Below are positions 9,336 through 18,275 of a DNA stretch of 64,000 nt, piece after piece. Under the pieces are notes generated by a model that ran no database searches, was not told the origin of the DNA, and worked only from the letters and a program-made list of their open reading frames with translations. The position numbers and the translations under genes are program-made. Every line of letters begins with the position of its first letter. The first letter of the stretch is position 1. The DNA is from Verrucomicrobiales bacterium. Its GTDB lineage: Bacteria; Verrucomicrobiota; Verrucomicrobiia; Verrucomicrobiales; DEV007. The DNA lies in contig JARGPI010000033.1 in the NCBI GenBank assembly GCA_029213005.1, positions 1-64,000 on the forward strand, read 5' to 3'.

Positions 9336-10037
9336 TCAAGAGCAAGGGTCGAACTGGAAGTAAAGATCGTGGATCCGGTGGCCCATCTCCAAACCCCGGG
9401 TCTCGTATCGGGTCGGGCCGCGGAGTGAGGTGATTTCAAAATCGGTGATTCGCTTCCATGCGTTGTGATGAGCCATTACGGATTCAACATGGTCGCGGTA
9501 AAGGTCGACATCGCTTGCGATATGAAGATGGCCGTGGTGACGGATTTTCCGGGCGAAAAGCTCGATCAAATCGGTCTGGATAATGCGGCGGTGAGCATTC
9601 TCCGGGTCAGGCCAGGGATCAGGGAAAAGCACGCTGATTTGATCGAACCGGGTCGATTCGTCGAGATAATCGCTCAGGATGAGGCGGGCGTCCCCTCTCA
9701 TCACCCGGATATTCTGGAGTTGTTCCTCCTCGATTTTCTTGAGCGCGGCTCCGATGCCGGGTTTGTGGACTTCGATCCCGAGAATCCGGCTGTCGGGGAC
9801 AGTTTTTGCCTGATAAATGAGATTTTCGCCCATACCGAAGCCGATTTCGAGATGGAGCGGGCCGTCTGAGGAGGAAAAATGATCATTCAGTGAGATTTTG
9901 TCTCCGTAGCGGAACTCGATCCCGAAACGATTCCAGTTATCCCGGAGAGCCCGCTTTTGTGCCGGGGTTACCTTGCCCTGACGCCGCAGATAACTTGGGC
10001 TCCAGCGGAGTTCTCCGTTGTGTTTCAGATTCGACAT
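9336..10037 (-). CDS. trmB: tRNA (guanine-N7-)-methyltransferase TrmB
   Basis: Methylates N7 of G46 in tRNA with S-adenosylmethionine. The 233-residue protein has the SAM-binding motif LHLEIGFGMGENL and the family signature FPDPWPDPENAHRR (other members usually have K or H where this one has DPEN). The N-terminal stretch is basic, as is usual. It is the first gene of a minus-strand run that continues with the AAA+ ATPase 30 bases on. If these are one transcript, the defence-like pair would be expressed with a housekeeping gene. Confidence 0.92.
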   Translation of the reverse strand: MSNLKHNGELRWSPSYLRRQGKVTPAQKRALRDNWNRFGIEFRYGDKISLNDHFSSSDGPLHLEIGFGMGENLIYQAKTVPDSRILGIEVHKPGIGAALKKIEEEQLQNIRVMRGDARLILSDYLDESTRFDQISVLFPDPWPDPENAHRRIIQTDLIELFARKIRHHGHLHIASDVDLYRDHVESVMAHHNAWKRITDFEITSLRGPTRYETRGLEMGHRIHDLYFQFDPCS

Positions 10038-10088
10038 CGATTTTTCTTTGAAGGATTTTGCATAAAACAGTTCCCGCCAGCGTCTGTT

Positions 10089-10151
10089 TAACAGGTAGTA
10101 AGAATGCTTTTTAAATTTGGCTAGTAAAGTGGCCAGTGGTAACAGGTAGCA
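10089..10151. repeat. Short direct repeat in the trmB upstream region
   Basis: TAACAGGTAGTA (10089-10100) and TAACAGGTAGCA (10140-10151) are 51 bases apart between divergent genes. They may be paired binding sites or part of a short RNA that ends at the following hairpin. Nothing further can be said. Confidence 0.35.
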
Positions 10152-10156
10152 AACTC

Positions 10157-10197
10157 AAAAACGTCGCGGAGAGGTCCGCGGCGTTTTTGTTTTTTTG
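10157..10197 (+). terminator. Intrinsic terminator between divergent genes
   Basis: Arms AAAAACGTCGCGGA (10157-10170) and TCCGCGGCGTTTTT (10175-10188) pair over 14 bases with one G-U, with loop GAGG, followed by GTTTTTTTG. The hairpin is strong and T-rich on the plus strand. No plus-strand gene ends before it: trmB starts to the left on the minus strand and the next plus gene starts to the right. It would fit the end of a small RNA or a leader attenuator for the gene at 10238. Confidence 0.65.
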
Positions 10198-10237
10198 TGT
10201 TTGCGGATCAACGGGTGAGAGCTGATTGGGTAGTATT

Positions 10238-10681
10238 ATGGACAATCCGCCTCAATCAACTCCGGCTCAGATAAAGATGGTTCTCTGGATCATGTGGGGG
10301 GCGTTGCTTTCGTCAGTGGTGGTTTATCTGGTCGTGCTGCATCTCACTGGCAGTGAGGCGGCGGAGAGTTCTCCGGTGGATAAAAATTTGGTTAAAATCC
10401 TGAGCGGTGCGGCTCTGGGTTCGATCATCGTCAGTGCGATGATTCGCTGGAGAATCACCTTGCCGATGGTGAGAAAATCGACTCCCGAAACGCTGAGCCG
10501 GGTCCTGCCTTCCTGCATTGTGTCGTGGGCTCTGGCTGAGTCGGTTGCGATCTTCGGTCTAGTCCTCGGTTTTATGGGAGAGCCGATTTCAACCTTCGGT
10601 GTGTTTTTTATCGCGAGTTTCGGCACTCTGGTTTGTTTGACGCCAAACTTCAGTTTATCGCTCGGCAGCGATCTGAGATAG
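10238..10681 (+). CDS. Small integral membrane protein, unknown function
   Basis: 147 residues from ATG 10238 (a TTG twelve bases upstream, at 10226, is a less likely start). There are four likely membrane helices: KMVLWIMWGALLSSVVVYLVV, then a helix near LVKILSGAALGSIIVSAMI, then SCIVSWALAESVAIFGLVLGF, and FGVFFIASFGTLVCLTP. A short polar loop with prolines joins helices 2 and 3. I do not recognise a family. It stands alone between a terminator-like hairpin and a pair of palindromic repeats. Confidence 0.7.
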   Translation: MDNPPQSTPAQIKMVLWIMWGALLSSVVVYLVVLHLTGSEAAESSPVDKNLVKILSGAALGSIIVSAMIRWRITLPMVRKSTPETLSRVLPSCIVSWALAESVAIFGLVLGFMGEPISTFGVFFIASFGTLVCLTPNFSLSLGSDLR

Positions 10682-10684
10682 GAT

Positions 10685-10719
10685 TGTACAGGGTACAGTG
10701 GGAAATGGTACAGGGTACA
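10685..10719. repeat. GTAC palindromic repeat, direct pair
   Basis: TGTACAGGGTACA (10685-10697) and GGTACAGGGTACA (10707-10719) are 22 bases apart start to start, in the same orientation. They lie between two convergent genes whose stops are 4 bases to the left and 8 bases to the right. Confidence 0.85.
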
Positions 10720-10726
10720 GTCCGGT

Positions 10727-12286
10727 TTAACGGCTCGATTTCAGAAGCCGGATGATTTCGGCCATGCCGTCGGGATTTCGGATCACACCGTGGCTGGATT
10801 CGACGATGGTTTCGGGGATGCCATCGAGATGCGCGCTGGTGTAGGTGAGCACTCCATCGGTCATTTCCTCTTTTGGAATGTCCAGCCCGTTTTGACTTCC
10901 GATAATGGAATGATACCTCACTGAGGGATTGAGCGGGATGTCAGAAAAGATGGCTCCCAGTTCGGAGCCGAATTTCATTTGTTCGATGCTGTTGGGGAAG
11001 TCGTGATGGATATCAACCCCGAGCGGAGTCAAGGCATGGAATCCCTGATGGAGCACATTCTGGGTGGCCATGACGAGGGTTTTCGGGCTTCTGATTAGTT
11101 GGGCCGCAAAATTGGCGTAGCTTCGGTCTGCAGCCTCGGCTCCGAGGTGAGGCGTCGCCACGAAAATGACGCGGTTCACGTAAGGTAGCGGCTTGAAATA
11201 AAACATCTCGCGGAGAGCCGCTTTGTCCTCGGTACTGACATCGAGCTGCTCGGGCGAGACTTCGAAAAAGCGCTGCCATTGACTGTCGCCACTGGTTTGC
11301 GTCAGGGTTTTGGCCATCAATCCTCCCATGCTGTGACCTATCACGGTTACATCAGTTGTGGTGGAGCCATGGTCACGACGATAGCGATACATCGTCTCCA
11401 CGTCCTCTCTCAGTTTCTGGGAGAGGTAGGGAATCGGCGCTCCGGTGGGAAATCCGTAAATCCAGAATTCATAGCGATCGCGGATCACCGGGTCGCGCAT
11501 CATTTCATTGAGTGCGTTTGCCCAGGTTGTGCACTCGGACAGCATGCCGTGGACCAGGACCACCGGGATTTTATCGGGATGAAAGTCAAAGATCCGCTTA
11601 ATCCCCATGTAAGGCTCGAATTTATCGAAATTCAGAAGGGCTTCGACTTTCTGGAACTCCCTCTGGCGACTGTTCAAATCGCGGGCGATGGGGGCGGAAA
11701 AATTTGCCGCAACCGGGAATGGACTGCTGGAATGGGGATCGGCGGTATCGATGAGTTTGATGGTCGGATTACCGTCGCGTGACTCAAGCAAAGCGGTGAG
11801 AGGGATCCAGGTGCCCGCCTCGGGAATCAACGGATCGTCTTCGGTTCGAACGATTCGCGCGGCAAGAGGAATACCGGCGCCGGGTGATTCGTAGGCCCGA
11901 TCGATGCCGTCCCGGATGATGACCGTGTCTGCGATCTCAATTCGATCGACCCGGTCGTAGTTTTTGATGCCGGAAGGATCAACAGTCACCGGCAAATTTC
12001 CCGATTCCGTTCTCAGAGTGGTCCGGAAAGATTTTGAAACGAAGGGACTGGTCAGCTGATCAACGGCAATCCGGGTCTGACGGTTGTAGGCTTCAATCGT
12101 CGAAGGGTCGGCTTTGCCCGCTTTAATTTTTGAATAGCCCGCTGCCGCAGCAGTCAAATTAACGGGCTTTGCGATGACCGTATTGCCCTGACTGGAAATC
12201 TTTATCTTGGTTGAACACCCGACTGAGCAGCAACTCAGAAGCATCAGGCATAGTAAATGCCTAAAAACAAGGTGGTTAAGATCCAT
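10727..12286 (-). CDS. Alpha/beta-hydrolase lipoprotein (lipase-like)
   Basis: 519 residues from the ATG at 12286; a TTG three codons upstream gives a longer form that I think unlikely. The N-terminus LLCLMLLSCCSVGCS is a lipoprotein signal with a lipobox ending at C27 (numbered from the TTG). The hydrolase fold begins near residue 243 (IPVVLVHGMLSECTTWANAL), and the nucleophile elbow is GHSMGG with S322. The first 200 residues are a family-specific extension without recognisable motifs. Related triacylglycerol-lipase-like proteins act on esters at the cell surface. The substrate is unknown. Confidence 0.8.
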   Translation of the reverse strand: MDLNHLVFRHLLCLMLLSCCSVGCSTKIKISSQGNTVIAKPVNLTAAAAGYSKIKAGKADPSTIEAYNRQTRIAVDQLTSPFVSKSFRTTLRTESGNLPVTVDPSGIKNYDRVDRIEIADTVIIRDGIDRAYESPGAGIPLAARIVRTEDDPLIPEAGTWIPLTALLESRDGNPTIKLIDTADPHSSSPFPVAANFSAPIARDLNSRQREFQKVEALLNFDKFEPYMGIKRIFDFHPDKIPVVLVHGMLSECTTWANALNEMMRDPVIRDRYEFWIYGFPTGAPIPYLSQKLREDVETMYRYRRDHGSTTTDVTVIGHSMGGLMAKTLTQTSGDSQWQRFFEVSPEQLDVSTEDKAALREMFYFKPLPYVNRVIFVATPHLGAEAADRSYANFAAQLIRSPKTLVMATQNVLHQGFHALTPLGVDIHHDFPNSIEQMKFGSELGAIFSDIPLNPSVRYHSIIGSQNGLDIPKEEMTDGVLTYTSAHLDGIPETIVESSHGVIRNPDGMAEIIRLLKSSR

Positions 12287-12309
12287 AAAATACAAAATGA
12301 TTACGCTTA

Positions 12310-12338
12310 TTTACGTAATATCAAATTTTAAATATGAT
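12310..12338 (+). promoter_or_regulatory. Candidate sigma-70 promoter for the DoxX gene
   Basis: TTTACG (12310-12315) and TATGAT (12333-12338) with a 17-base spacer. The -35 box matches 4 of 6 and the -10 box 5 of 6. The region 12287-12434 is very AT-rich compared with its surroundings and separates divergent genes, so it should hold promoters for both. Confidence 0.45.
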
Positions 12339-12434
12339 AATTAGCACAACTTGATAATATAGAATGATTAAACGTTCCCTTCGCTTTTTCTGGTAAAATT
12401 ACGGCTTTGGCGTTTTATTGTATTAATTGATATT

Positions 12435-12905
12435 ATGGCTCTTAAATTCCAACGAAAAACCACGATCGAATCCAATCGGTTTTCCATCAATATTGGCCTC
12501 CTTTTTCTCCGGTTCGCGACGGTTTGTACTTTGGTTTACTACGAGTTGGCGATTCACCTGCAAAAAGCGTGGAACAACGTCTGGAAGGAGGAGGAATGGG
12601 GCCTGATCGATCAATTTGTGAATTTGAGTCTGCCGTTGCCCGGCGCGGTGGCGGTCGCGATTATTTTGACGGCATTTATTACTTCTCTGGGGGTTTTACT
12701 GGGCTTCCTCGGGCGGATTAATGCCATCATTCTCATTGTAATCATGGGGGCTCTGTTAATTGCCCGGGTGCAGACATCCAACAACTTCACCCCGGAAGTG
12801 GTGGTGCAGTACATCACTATTTTGATCACACTCGCTGTGACGGGATCGGGTAAATTTTCGATGGATCACCTCCTTACGGCTCAGAGGATTCGGAGAAAGG
12901 CTTGA
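12435..12905 (+). CDS. DoxX-like membrane protein
   Basis: 156 residues with four predicted membrane helices: INIGLLFLRFATVCTLVYYEL, AVAVAIILTAFITSLGVLLGF, AIILIVIMGALLIA and VQYITILITLAVTGSG. The order GLLFLRF..., loop, GFLGR, then TGSGKFSMDHLL fits the DoxX/TQO-small family. Members are quinone- or redox-linked membrane proteins of poorly known function. It is followed 45 bases later by an RNA helicase on the same strand. Confidence 0.75.
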   Translation: MALKFQRKTTIESNRFSINIGLLFLRFATVCTLVYYELAIHLQKAWNNVWKEEEWGLIDQFVNLSLPLPGAVAVAIILTAFITSLGVLLGFLGRINAIILIVIMGALLIARVQTSNNFTPEVVVQYITILITLAVTGSGKFSMDHLLTAQRIRRKA

Positions 12906-12950
12906 AAATTTGGCGGATGAAACGAGTATTGGCGACTTCTACCACTTCAG

Positions 12951-14144
12951 ATGTCGTCTTTTACCGATCTAAACCTTTCACCACCCGTACTTCGAGCAAT
13001 CGAAAAAGCGGGATACACCGAACCTACTCAGATTCAGGCTGAGGCCATTCCTATTGCACTGGAGGGGCGCGATATTATCGGCGCGTCGCAGACTGGAACC
13101 GGTAAGACAGCAGCGTTTGCGCTTCCTGTGATCAGCCAGATGATTCCCGGGGAGAAGCCGCAGTGCCTCATTCTTGAGCCGACCAGAGAATTGGCCGCTC
13201 AGGTAGAGGATCAGATGCGTCTCTTCGGATTCTATCGTCCTATGAATGTGGTGCTGCTCCATGGTGGCGTGGGTTATGGCAACCAAACCGATGGATTGAG
13301 CCGGAAGCCGGATGTGATTATCGCAACTCCGGGACGTTTGATCGATCATTTGGAGCAGGGCAATCTGGACTTGAGTGAAATCAAATATCTGATTCTCGAT
13401 GAGGTGGACCGGATGTTGGATATGGGATTTCTTCCTGATGTGAAGAAAATTGTCGACCGCTGCCCGCAGGAGCGTCAGACCTTGTTTTTCTCCGCAACGA
13501 TGCCGGGTGCGATCCAGACCCTGGCGCAGTGGGCGTTGAAAGAGCCTGCTGAAATCGAGTGTGGTGGACGTCGTTCCCCGGCAGAGACGGTTTCACACTG
13601 TTTTTATCCGGTAGCGATGGATCAGCGCGATGAGTTGATCGAGGAATTGGTGGAGCGGACCGATTTTCAGAGCCTCATGATTTTCACGAGGACAAAGAAG
13701 GAGGCTGATTCTCTTTACGAGAGAATGAAGTCGAAAGAAAAGGCCAAGGCCACCGTGCTACACTCGGACATCAAGCAGAGTGACCGGACCAAAGCGCTCG
13801 CCGGATTTCGCTCCGGGGAATTTAACATGATCATCGCGACCGATGTTGCGGCACGGGGACTCGACGTTTCCGGAGTGACTCACGTGATCAATTACCGTGT
13901 TCCGGAAAACCCGGAAGATTATGTCCACCGGATCGGTCGTACCGGTCGTGCTCAACAGGAGGGCGACGCCTTCACTTTGCTCTCAGCGGATGAGCTGGAT
14001 TACGCAAAGTCAGTTGAGTTCTACGTCGGGCAGAAGATCGAAAGGAAGAAGCTCGACAATTTTGACTACACCTTCACGACTTTGCTTCAGGAAAATGCCA
14101 AGCCGCTCCGGGCGCGCCGCCCGCCTCCAAAAAGGAGACGTTAA
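12951..14144 (+). CDS. DEAD-box-type RNA helicase with DEVD motif II
   Basis: 397 residues, an ATP-dependent RNA helicase of the RhlE/CsdA type. The Q motif is at Q28, motif I SQTGTGKT at 46-53, Ia PTREL at 77-81, Ib TPGR at 126-129, motif II DEVD at 150-153, III SAT at 181-183, and VI HRIGRTGRA in the C-terminal half. Motif II is DEVD where the family has DEAD; the two acidic residues for magnesium and water are kept. The end is basic and proline-rich, as in RNA-binding tails. An isomerase-like gene follows 12 bases later and is probably co-transcribed. Confidence 0.93.
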   Translation: MSSFTDLNLSPPVLRAIEKAGYTEPTQIQAEAIPIALEGRDIIGASQTGTGKTAAFALPVISQMIPGEKPQCLILEPTRELAAQVEDQMRLFGFYRPMNVVLLHGGVGYGNQTDGLSRKPDVIIATPGRLIDHLEQGNLDLSEIKYLILDEVDRMLDMGFLPDVKKIVDRCPQERQTLFFSATMPGAIQTLAQWALKEPAEIECGGRRSPAETVSHCFYPVAMDQRDELIEELVERTDFQSLMIFTRTKKEADSLYERMKSKEKAKATVLHSDIKQSDRTKALAGFRSGEFNMIIATDVAARGLDVSGVTHVINYRVPENPEDYVHRIGRTGRAQQEGDAFTLLSADELDYAKSVEFYVGQKIERKKLDNFDYTFTTLLQENAKPLRARRPPPKRRR

Positions 14145-14156
14145 CCGGAAGATTTC

Positions 14157-14978
14157 ATGAAGTACGCAATCTGTAACGAAACGTTTCAGGACTGGCCGTT
14201 TGAAAAGGCCTTCGCCTTCGCAAAAGACTGTGGCTATACCGGCGTCGAGATCGCTCCATTTACGATCGATGAGTCGGCATACAACATCTCGAAAGAGCGC
14301 CGCGACGAAGTCAAAAATCAGATCGTCGATTCCGGACTGGAATGTGTCGGGCTTCATTGGTTGTTGGCCAAAACGGAAGGTTATTATTTAACCACTCCGG
14401 ACGATGCGGTTCGAAAGGCAACGGGAGATTATCTGGCCGAACTGGCCCGTCTCTGTCGGGATCTCGACGGCAAAATCATGGTTCTGGGTTCGCCAATCCA
14501 GCGGAACCTGCTTCCCGGCGTGACTCACGATCAGGCGATGGAGCTGGCCGCGGATGCGATCAAGCAGGCCATGCCGGTTCTTGAGGATTGCGATGTCACT
14601 CTGGCTCTGGAACCTCTCGGTCCGGGTGAGGGCGATTTCCTCAATACTGCTGCTCTTGGGATCGAGTTAGCCAAAATGGTGGATTCACCCAACTGTCGCC
14701 TCCATCTTGACGTAAAAGCAATGTCATCGGAGTCAATTCCCATCGATCAGGTGATTCGGGAGAGTAAAGATTATGTGGCTCACTTTCATGCCAACGATCC
14801 GAACTTACTCGGTCCCGGAATGGGCGATGTTGTCTTTGATCCGATCTTCAAAGCTCTCGCTGAGATCGACTATCAGGATTGGGTTTCCGTCGAGGTTTTT
14901 GATTACAAGCCCGGTATCGAGACGATTTGCAAAGAGAGCATTCGCTACATGAAGGAAGTGAATGAGCGGATTGCCTAA
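14157..14978 (+). CDS. Sugar phosphate isomerase/epimerase, TIM-barrel
   Basis: 273 residues of the AP_endonuc_2 (xylose isomerase-like) family. The barrel starts KYAICNETFQDWPFEKAFAF. Metal-ligand regions are visible: VTLALEPLGPGEGDF (Glu), CRLHLDVKAMSSE (Asp), HFHANDPN (His) and VSVEVFDYKPG (Glu). Relatives include hydroxypyruvate isomerase and inosose-type enzymes; the substrate cannot be assigned. Its start lies 12 bases after the helicase stop. Confidence 0.85.
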   Translation: MKYAICNETFQDWPFEKAFAFAKDCGYTGVEIAPFTIDESAYNISKERRDEVKNQIVDSGLECVGLHWLLAKTEGYYLTTPDDAVRKATGDYLAELARLCRDLDGKIMVLGSPIQRNLLPGVTHDQAMELAADAIKQAMPVLEDCDVTLALEPLGPGEGDFLNTAALGIELAKMVDSPNCRLHLDVKAMSSESIPIDQVIRESKDYVAHFHANDPNLLGPGMGDVVFDPIFKALAEIDYQDWVSVEVFDYKPGIETICKESIRYMKEVNERIA

Positions 14979-14987
14979 CGGCGGATT

Positions 14988-16265
14988 TTGAATGCCCTGA
15001 GATGGTGGTTCCGGTGGGTCCGATACTTTTTGATCGGGGTCGCTTTGATCTACCTGGTGGAAGATTTCCGCGGGGCCCTGGCCTGGAAACGATATCTCGC
15101 AGGGCGACCTGATTTTAAGTCGCTTCGACCTGTAGCGCCGCAAAAATCTCCCGGCGCACCGCGTGAAATGCCGGATGAATTGGCATTTTACGCTGACGGC
15201 AGCCGGTTCATCCCGCTGGATCAGAGTCGGACCGAACGGTATCGGGGTTACCAGAGAGAGTTGGAGTTCCCTCTGGTTCCGTTTCGTCGTTGCGGGCGCT
15301 GGAATCCGGAATCGATTTTTAAAGAATGGTCGGATTCGGAAAACCCTGCGAAGGCCCTCTTGTCGGGCCCGGGAGCTTTCGAAGTTGATGCACTGAAAGG
15401 AAATGCTCAGGCAATCTTCTATGCCCGCTGTTTGATTTGGAGAGCTCTCGCTTTCCAGAATCTTGAAATGACAGAGGCCTCGGTGGATTCGTTGCAGAAG
15501 GCGATAAGGATCATTCAGGATTTCGATAATGGAGCCAGTCTGATTCGGTCAAACGATGTTGCGATCGACTGGATGAACGTTCTGCAGTTGATTTGGGAAC
15601 TGGTGGAGTCAGGCAAGCTTAGCTCCGGACAGGTCACGGAATGCATCACTCTGCTGGAAGCGGCCCGCTTCGGTGAAAATGCAGAGAAAAGTGCTGACCG
15701 GCATGCGCTGGATATCTGTCGGGAACTGAATGAGCTCAAGTGGAGTTTGCGGAAGCGGGCGAAGCAGATGAGTCGCTTACCGGATTTTACGGAATGGGAT
15801 CAGTGGTTTCAGGTGTTTTCCCGAAATGCTTATATCCTCCTCGCTCCGAACGGATGGGTTGATCAAAACAAAATCAACGTTTGCCGAGCCCTGGAGTTAC
15901 CTGAGTCCCGCCCTATCGAGGTCGGATTCGATCCCTATCGAAGTCTGCCGGTTGATTTGATTCACCGTTTCGATCCGCGTCCCGCTGAAGCGTTCATGCG
16001 ATGCGCCCTGGTTGCTCTGAAGGCAGAGCTGTTCAAAGTGGAAAACGGTCGGTATCCGGATTCCGTGGACGGTGTTTTTGATCTTTTTAATTCCGGAAAA
16101 ACTCTGATCTATCGATTGGAAAAGTCACGCCCGGTGATTTATTCGATCGGCCCGAATTTGCGGGACGATGGTGGGATTCCGCGGGCTCCTGTCGAGGAGG
16201 GGGATCTCGTGTGGCGTTACCAGTTACCGGACGGATTCACGTTCGATGACTACATCCTTTATTGA
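14988..16265 (+). CDS. Hypothetical protein with N-terminal membrane anchor
   Basis: 425 residues from TTG 14988, chosen because no in-frame ATG occurs before residue 60 and the TTG gives a sensible signal anchor (WWFRWVRYFLIGVALIYLVED). The rest is extracytoplasmic and mostly helical; residues 130-260 are rich in short helices that could be TPR-like. PAEAFMRCALVALKAELFKVENGRYPD near the end resembles a pattern seen in Verrucomicrobia and Planctomycetes proteins of unknown function. It follows the isomerase by 9 bases. Confidence 0.65.
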   Translation: MNALRWWFRWVRYFLIGVALIYLVEDFRGALAWKRYLAGRPDFKSLRPVAPQKSPGAPREMPDELAFYADGSRFIPLDQSRTERYRGYQRELEFPLVPFRRCGRWNPESIFKEWSDSENPAKALLSGPGAFEVDALKGNAQAIFYARCLIWRALAFQNLEMTEASVDSLQKAIRIIQDFDNGASLIRSNDVAIDWMNVLQLIWELVESGKLSSGQVTECITLLEAARFGENAEKSADRHALDICRELNELKWSLRKRAKQMSRLPDFTEWDQWFQVFSRNAYILLAPNGWVDQNKINVCRALELPESRPIEVGFDPYRSLPVDLIHRFDPRPAEAFMRCALVALKAELFKVENGRYPDSVDGVFDLFNSGKTLIYRLEKSRPVIYSIGPNLRDDGGIPRAPVEEGDLVWRYQLPDGFTFDDYILY

Positions 16266-16307
16266 CGTCCTTTTCGGCTACTTTAACAGTATGCAACTAC
16301 TGGAACT

Positions 16308-18215
16308 ATGACGGAAATTTTAGAGGCCATCGGCCAAAAACAGCTGACCCAACAGGAACGTTTCGAGAAAACCCGGACGCTGGTGTTTCCCGAATCTTCG
16401 GAAGCCTGTCGGCAACTGGCCCGCGAAGTGGCTGAATTGATTGAGAGCCGTCAGAAATCTAAAGAAAATGTCGTTCTGGGACTCGCGACAGGATCCACTC
16501 CGGTTCCGTTCTACCGGGAGTTGGTTCGGCTTCACAAAAAAGGTCTCAGCTTCAAAAACGTTATCACTTTCAATCTCGATGAGTATTACGGGCTGACCCG
16601 CGATCACCCGGAAAGTTATTACCGCTTCATGCATGATCAGCTTTTTGATCATATCGACATCCCTGCGGAAAATATTCATATCCCGGACGGAACGATTCCC
16701 CTCGACGAGGTTTACGACTATTGCCACGGCTATGAGCGGGAGATCGTAGAAGCCGGTGGTCTCGATCTCCAAATTCTCGGGATCGGCCGGACCGGTCATA
16801 TCGGTTTTAACGAACCCGGCTCAGCGATCAACTCGCCGACGCGGATGATTACACTGGACCGGGTGACCCGGGCGGATGCCGCCGCCGACTTCCTCGGGAT
16901 CGCCAATGTGCCGCGTTCTGCGATCACGATGGGGGTTGGTACGATCATGAAAGCGCGCCGCATCGTCCTGATGGCGTGGGGTGGTAACAAAGCCTCGATT
17001 GTCCGGGAAGCGGTGGAAGGGGATGTCACGGATCAGATATCGGCCAGTTTCCTGCAGGAACATGAAAATGCGATCTTTCTGATCGATGCCGCTGCTTCCG
17101 GTCGTTTAACCCGCGTTCAGCACCCCTGGCTGGTCGGTTCCGTGAACTGGACCGATGCGATGATCAAGCGCTCTGTGATCTGGCTGGCGGAAACGGTGCG
17201 TTCCCCGATTCTCAAACTGACCGACGAGGATTACAATGAACACGGGGTGGGTGAGCTGCTCGCCACCACGAACAAGAAAGCTTATCACGTCAATATCGAC
17301 GTTTTTAACGAAGTTCAGCACACCATCACCGGTTGGCCGGGCGGGAAAAAGGGGACGGAAAACGAGCGGCGTCCCGAGAGGGCCTGTCCGGTGCAGAAGA
17401 ATGTACTCGTGCTTTGCCCGGAGCCAAGCGACGCCATCGTCGGGCTTGCCGGGACCATCGACCGGCTCGTCGAGCAGGAGCACAACGTCACCATGGTGGT
17501 GCAGACATCGGGAAACCTCAGGGTTCGCGACGTTTCAGCCCGCAATTTTGCCAGTGTGATCAACGAAATGGCGGAGTTGGCCCATGGCACCGGATGGGAA
17601 AACCAGAAGTCCTACGCCGAATCGATTTTGAATGAGCTGGATGAAAAAGGAGAGTTTGGAGTGGATTCCGCGCTGGTTCGTCGGCTCAAAGGTCTGATTC
17701 TCCGCGGCGAAGCCCGTGACGCCGGCGAAGTTTGCGGTCTGGAGGAGTCTTCTCAGATCCGCTTCCTTGATCTGCCCTTTTACGAAACCGGTCGCTATCG
17801 TCGCTTCAGGTTGGAAAACGAAGACATTGAAGTCATGAAAACGATTCTCAACGACGTGAAGCCTCACAGCATCTTCGCGACCGGTCATGTCGGCGATCCC
17901 AGTTCGATGCAGGCGATGTGCTTTCAGGCGTTCAAAGAGGCATTTGAGGAGTGTTCTGATGAGAAGTGGCGGGAGGATTGCTTCGTCTGGCTTTACCGGG
18001 GCAAAGACAGTCCGGTTTCGACTCACGAGATCGATATGGCGGTTCCGATGAGTCCTGACCAGCTCGAGCAGAAGCGCGAAGCGATCCGGAAGTTCCAGTC
18101 AATCACCGGAGATGAGTTCGAATCACCCACTGACAATCAGCTCATCGCCGGAAATTACGACAAGCTTGGAATGGCGGAATATGAGGCGATTGAAGCCTTT
18201 GAAAGGTTGCTTTAA
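16308..18215 (+). CDS. nagB: Long NagB: glucosamine-6-phosphate deaminase fused to degenerate PIG-L domain
   Basis: 635 residues. Residues 20-290 are NagB, which converts glucosamine-6-phosphate to fructose-6-phosphate and ammonia: LATGSTPVPFYREL (59-72), NLDEYYG (89-95, D91 matching E. coli D72) and GIGRTGHIGFNEPGS (158-172, with H164 and E169). T162 replaces the E. coli D141, as I recall for the long NagB group of Bacteroidetes. Residues 360-635 have the PIG-L (GlcNAc deacetylase-like) fold, but the zinc motif PHPDD reads PEPSD (371-375) and the later histidine region reads GDPSSMQAMCF, so zinc binding is probably lost. It would be the entry of amino sugars into glycolysis. Confidence 0.92.
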   Translation: MTEILEAIGQKQLTQQERFEKTRTLVFPESSEACRQLAREVAELIESRQKSKENVVLGLATGSTPVPFYRELVRLHKKGLSFKNVITFNLDEYYGLTRDHPESYYRFMHDQLFDHIDIPAENIHIPDGTIPLDEVYDYCHGYEREIVEAGGLDLQILGIGRTGHIGFNEPGSAINSPTRMITLDRVTRADAAADFLGIANVPRSAITMGVGTIMKARRIVLMAWGGNKASIVREAVEGDVTDQISASFLQEHENAIFLIDAAASGRLTRVQHPWLVGSVNWTDAMIKRSVIWLAETVRSPILKLTDEDYNEHGVGELLATTNKKAYHVNIDVFNEVQHTITGWPGGKKGTENERRPERACPVQKNVLVLCPEPSDAIVGLAGTIDRLVEQEHNVTMVVQTSGNLRVRDVSARNFASVINEMAELAHGTGWENQKSYAESILNELDEKGEFGVDSALVRRLKGLILRGEARDAGEVCGLEESSQIRFLDLPFYETGRYRRFRLENEDIEVMKTILNDVKPHSIFATGHVGDPSSMQAMCFQAFKEAFEECSDEKWREDCFVWLYRGKDSPVSTHEIDMAVPMSPDQLEQKREAIRKFQSITGDEFESPTDNQLIAGNYDKLGMAEYEAIEAFERLL

Positions 18216-18275
18216 TCAGGCTGATTTGTGAATTAAACCTTGAAAACGTGACGCTTATGCTGTTGAGGAGGGTGG

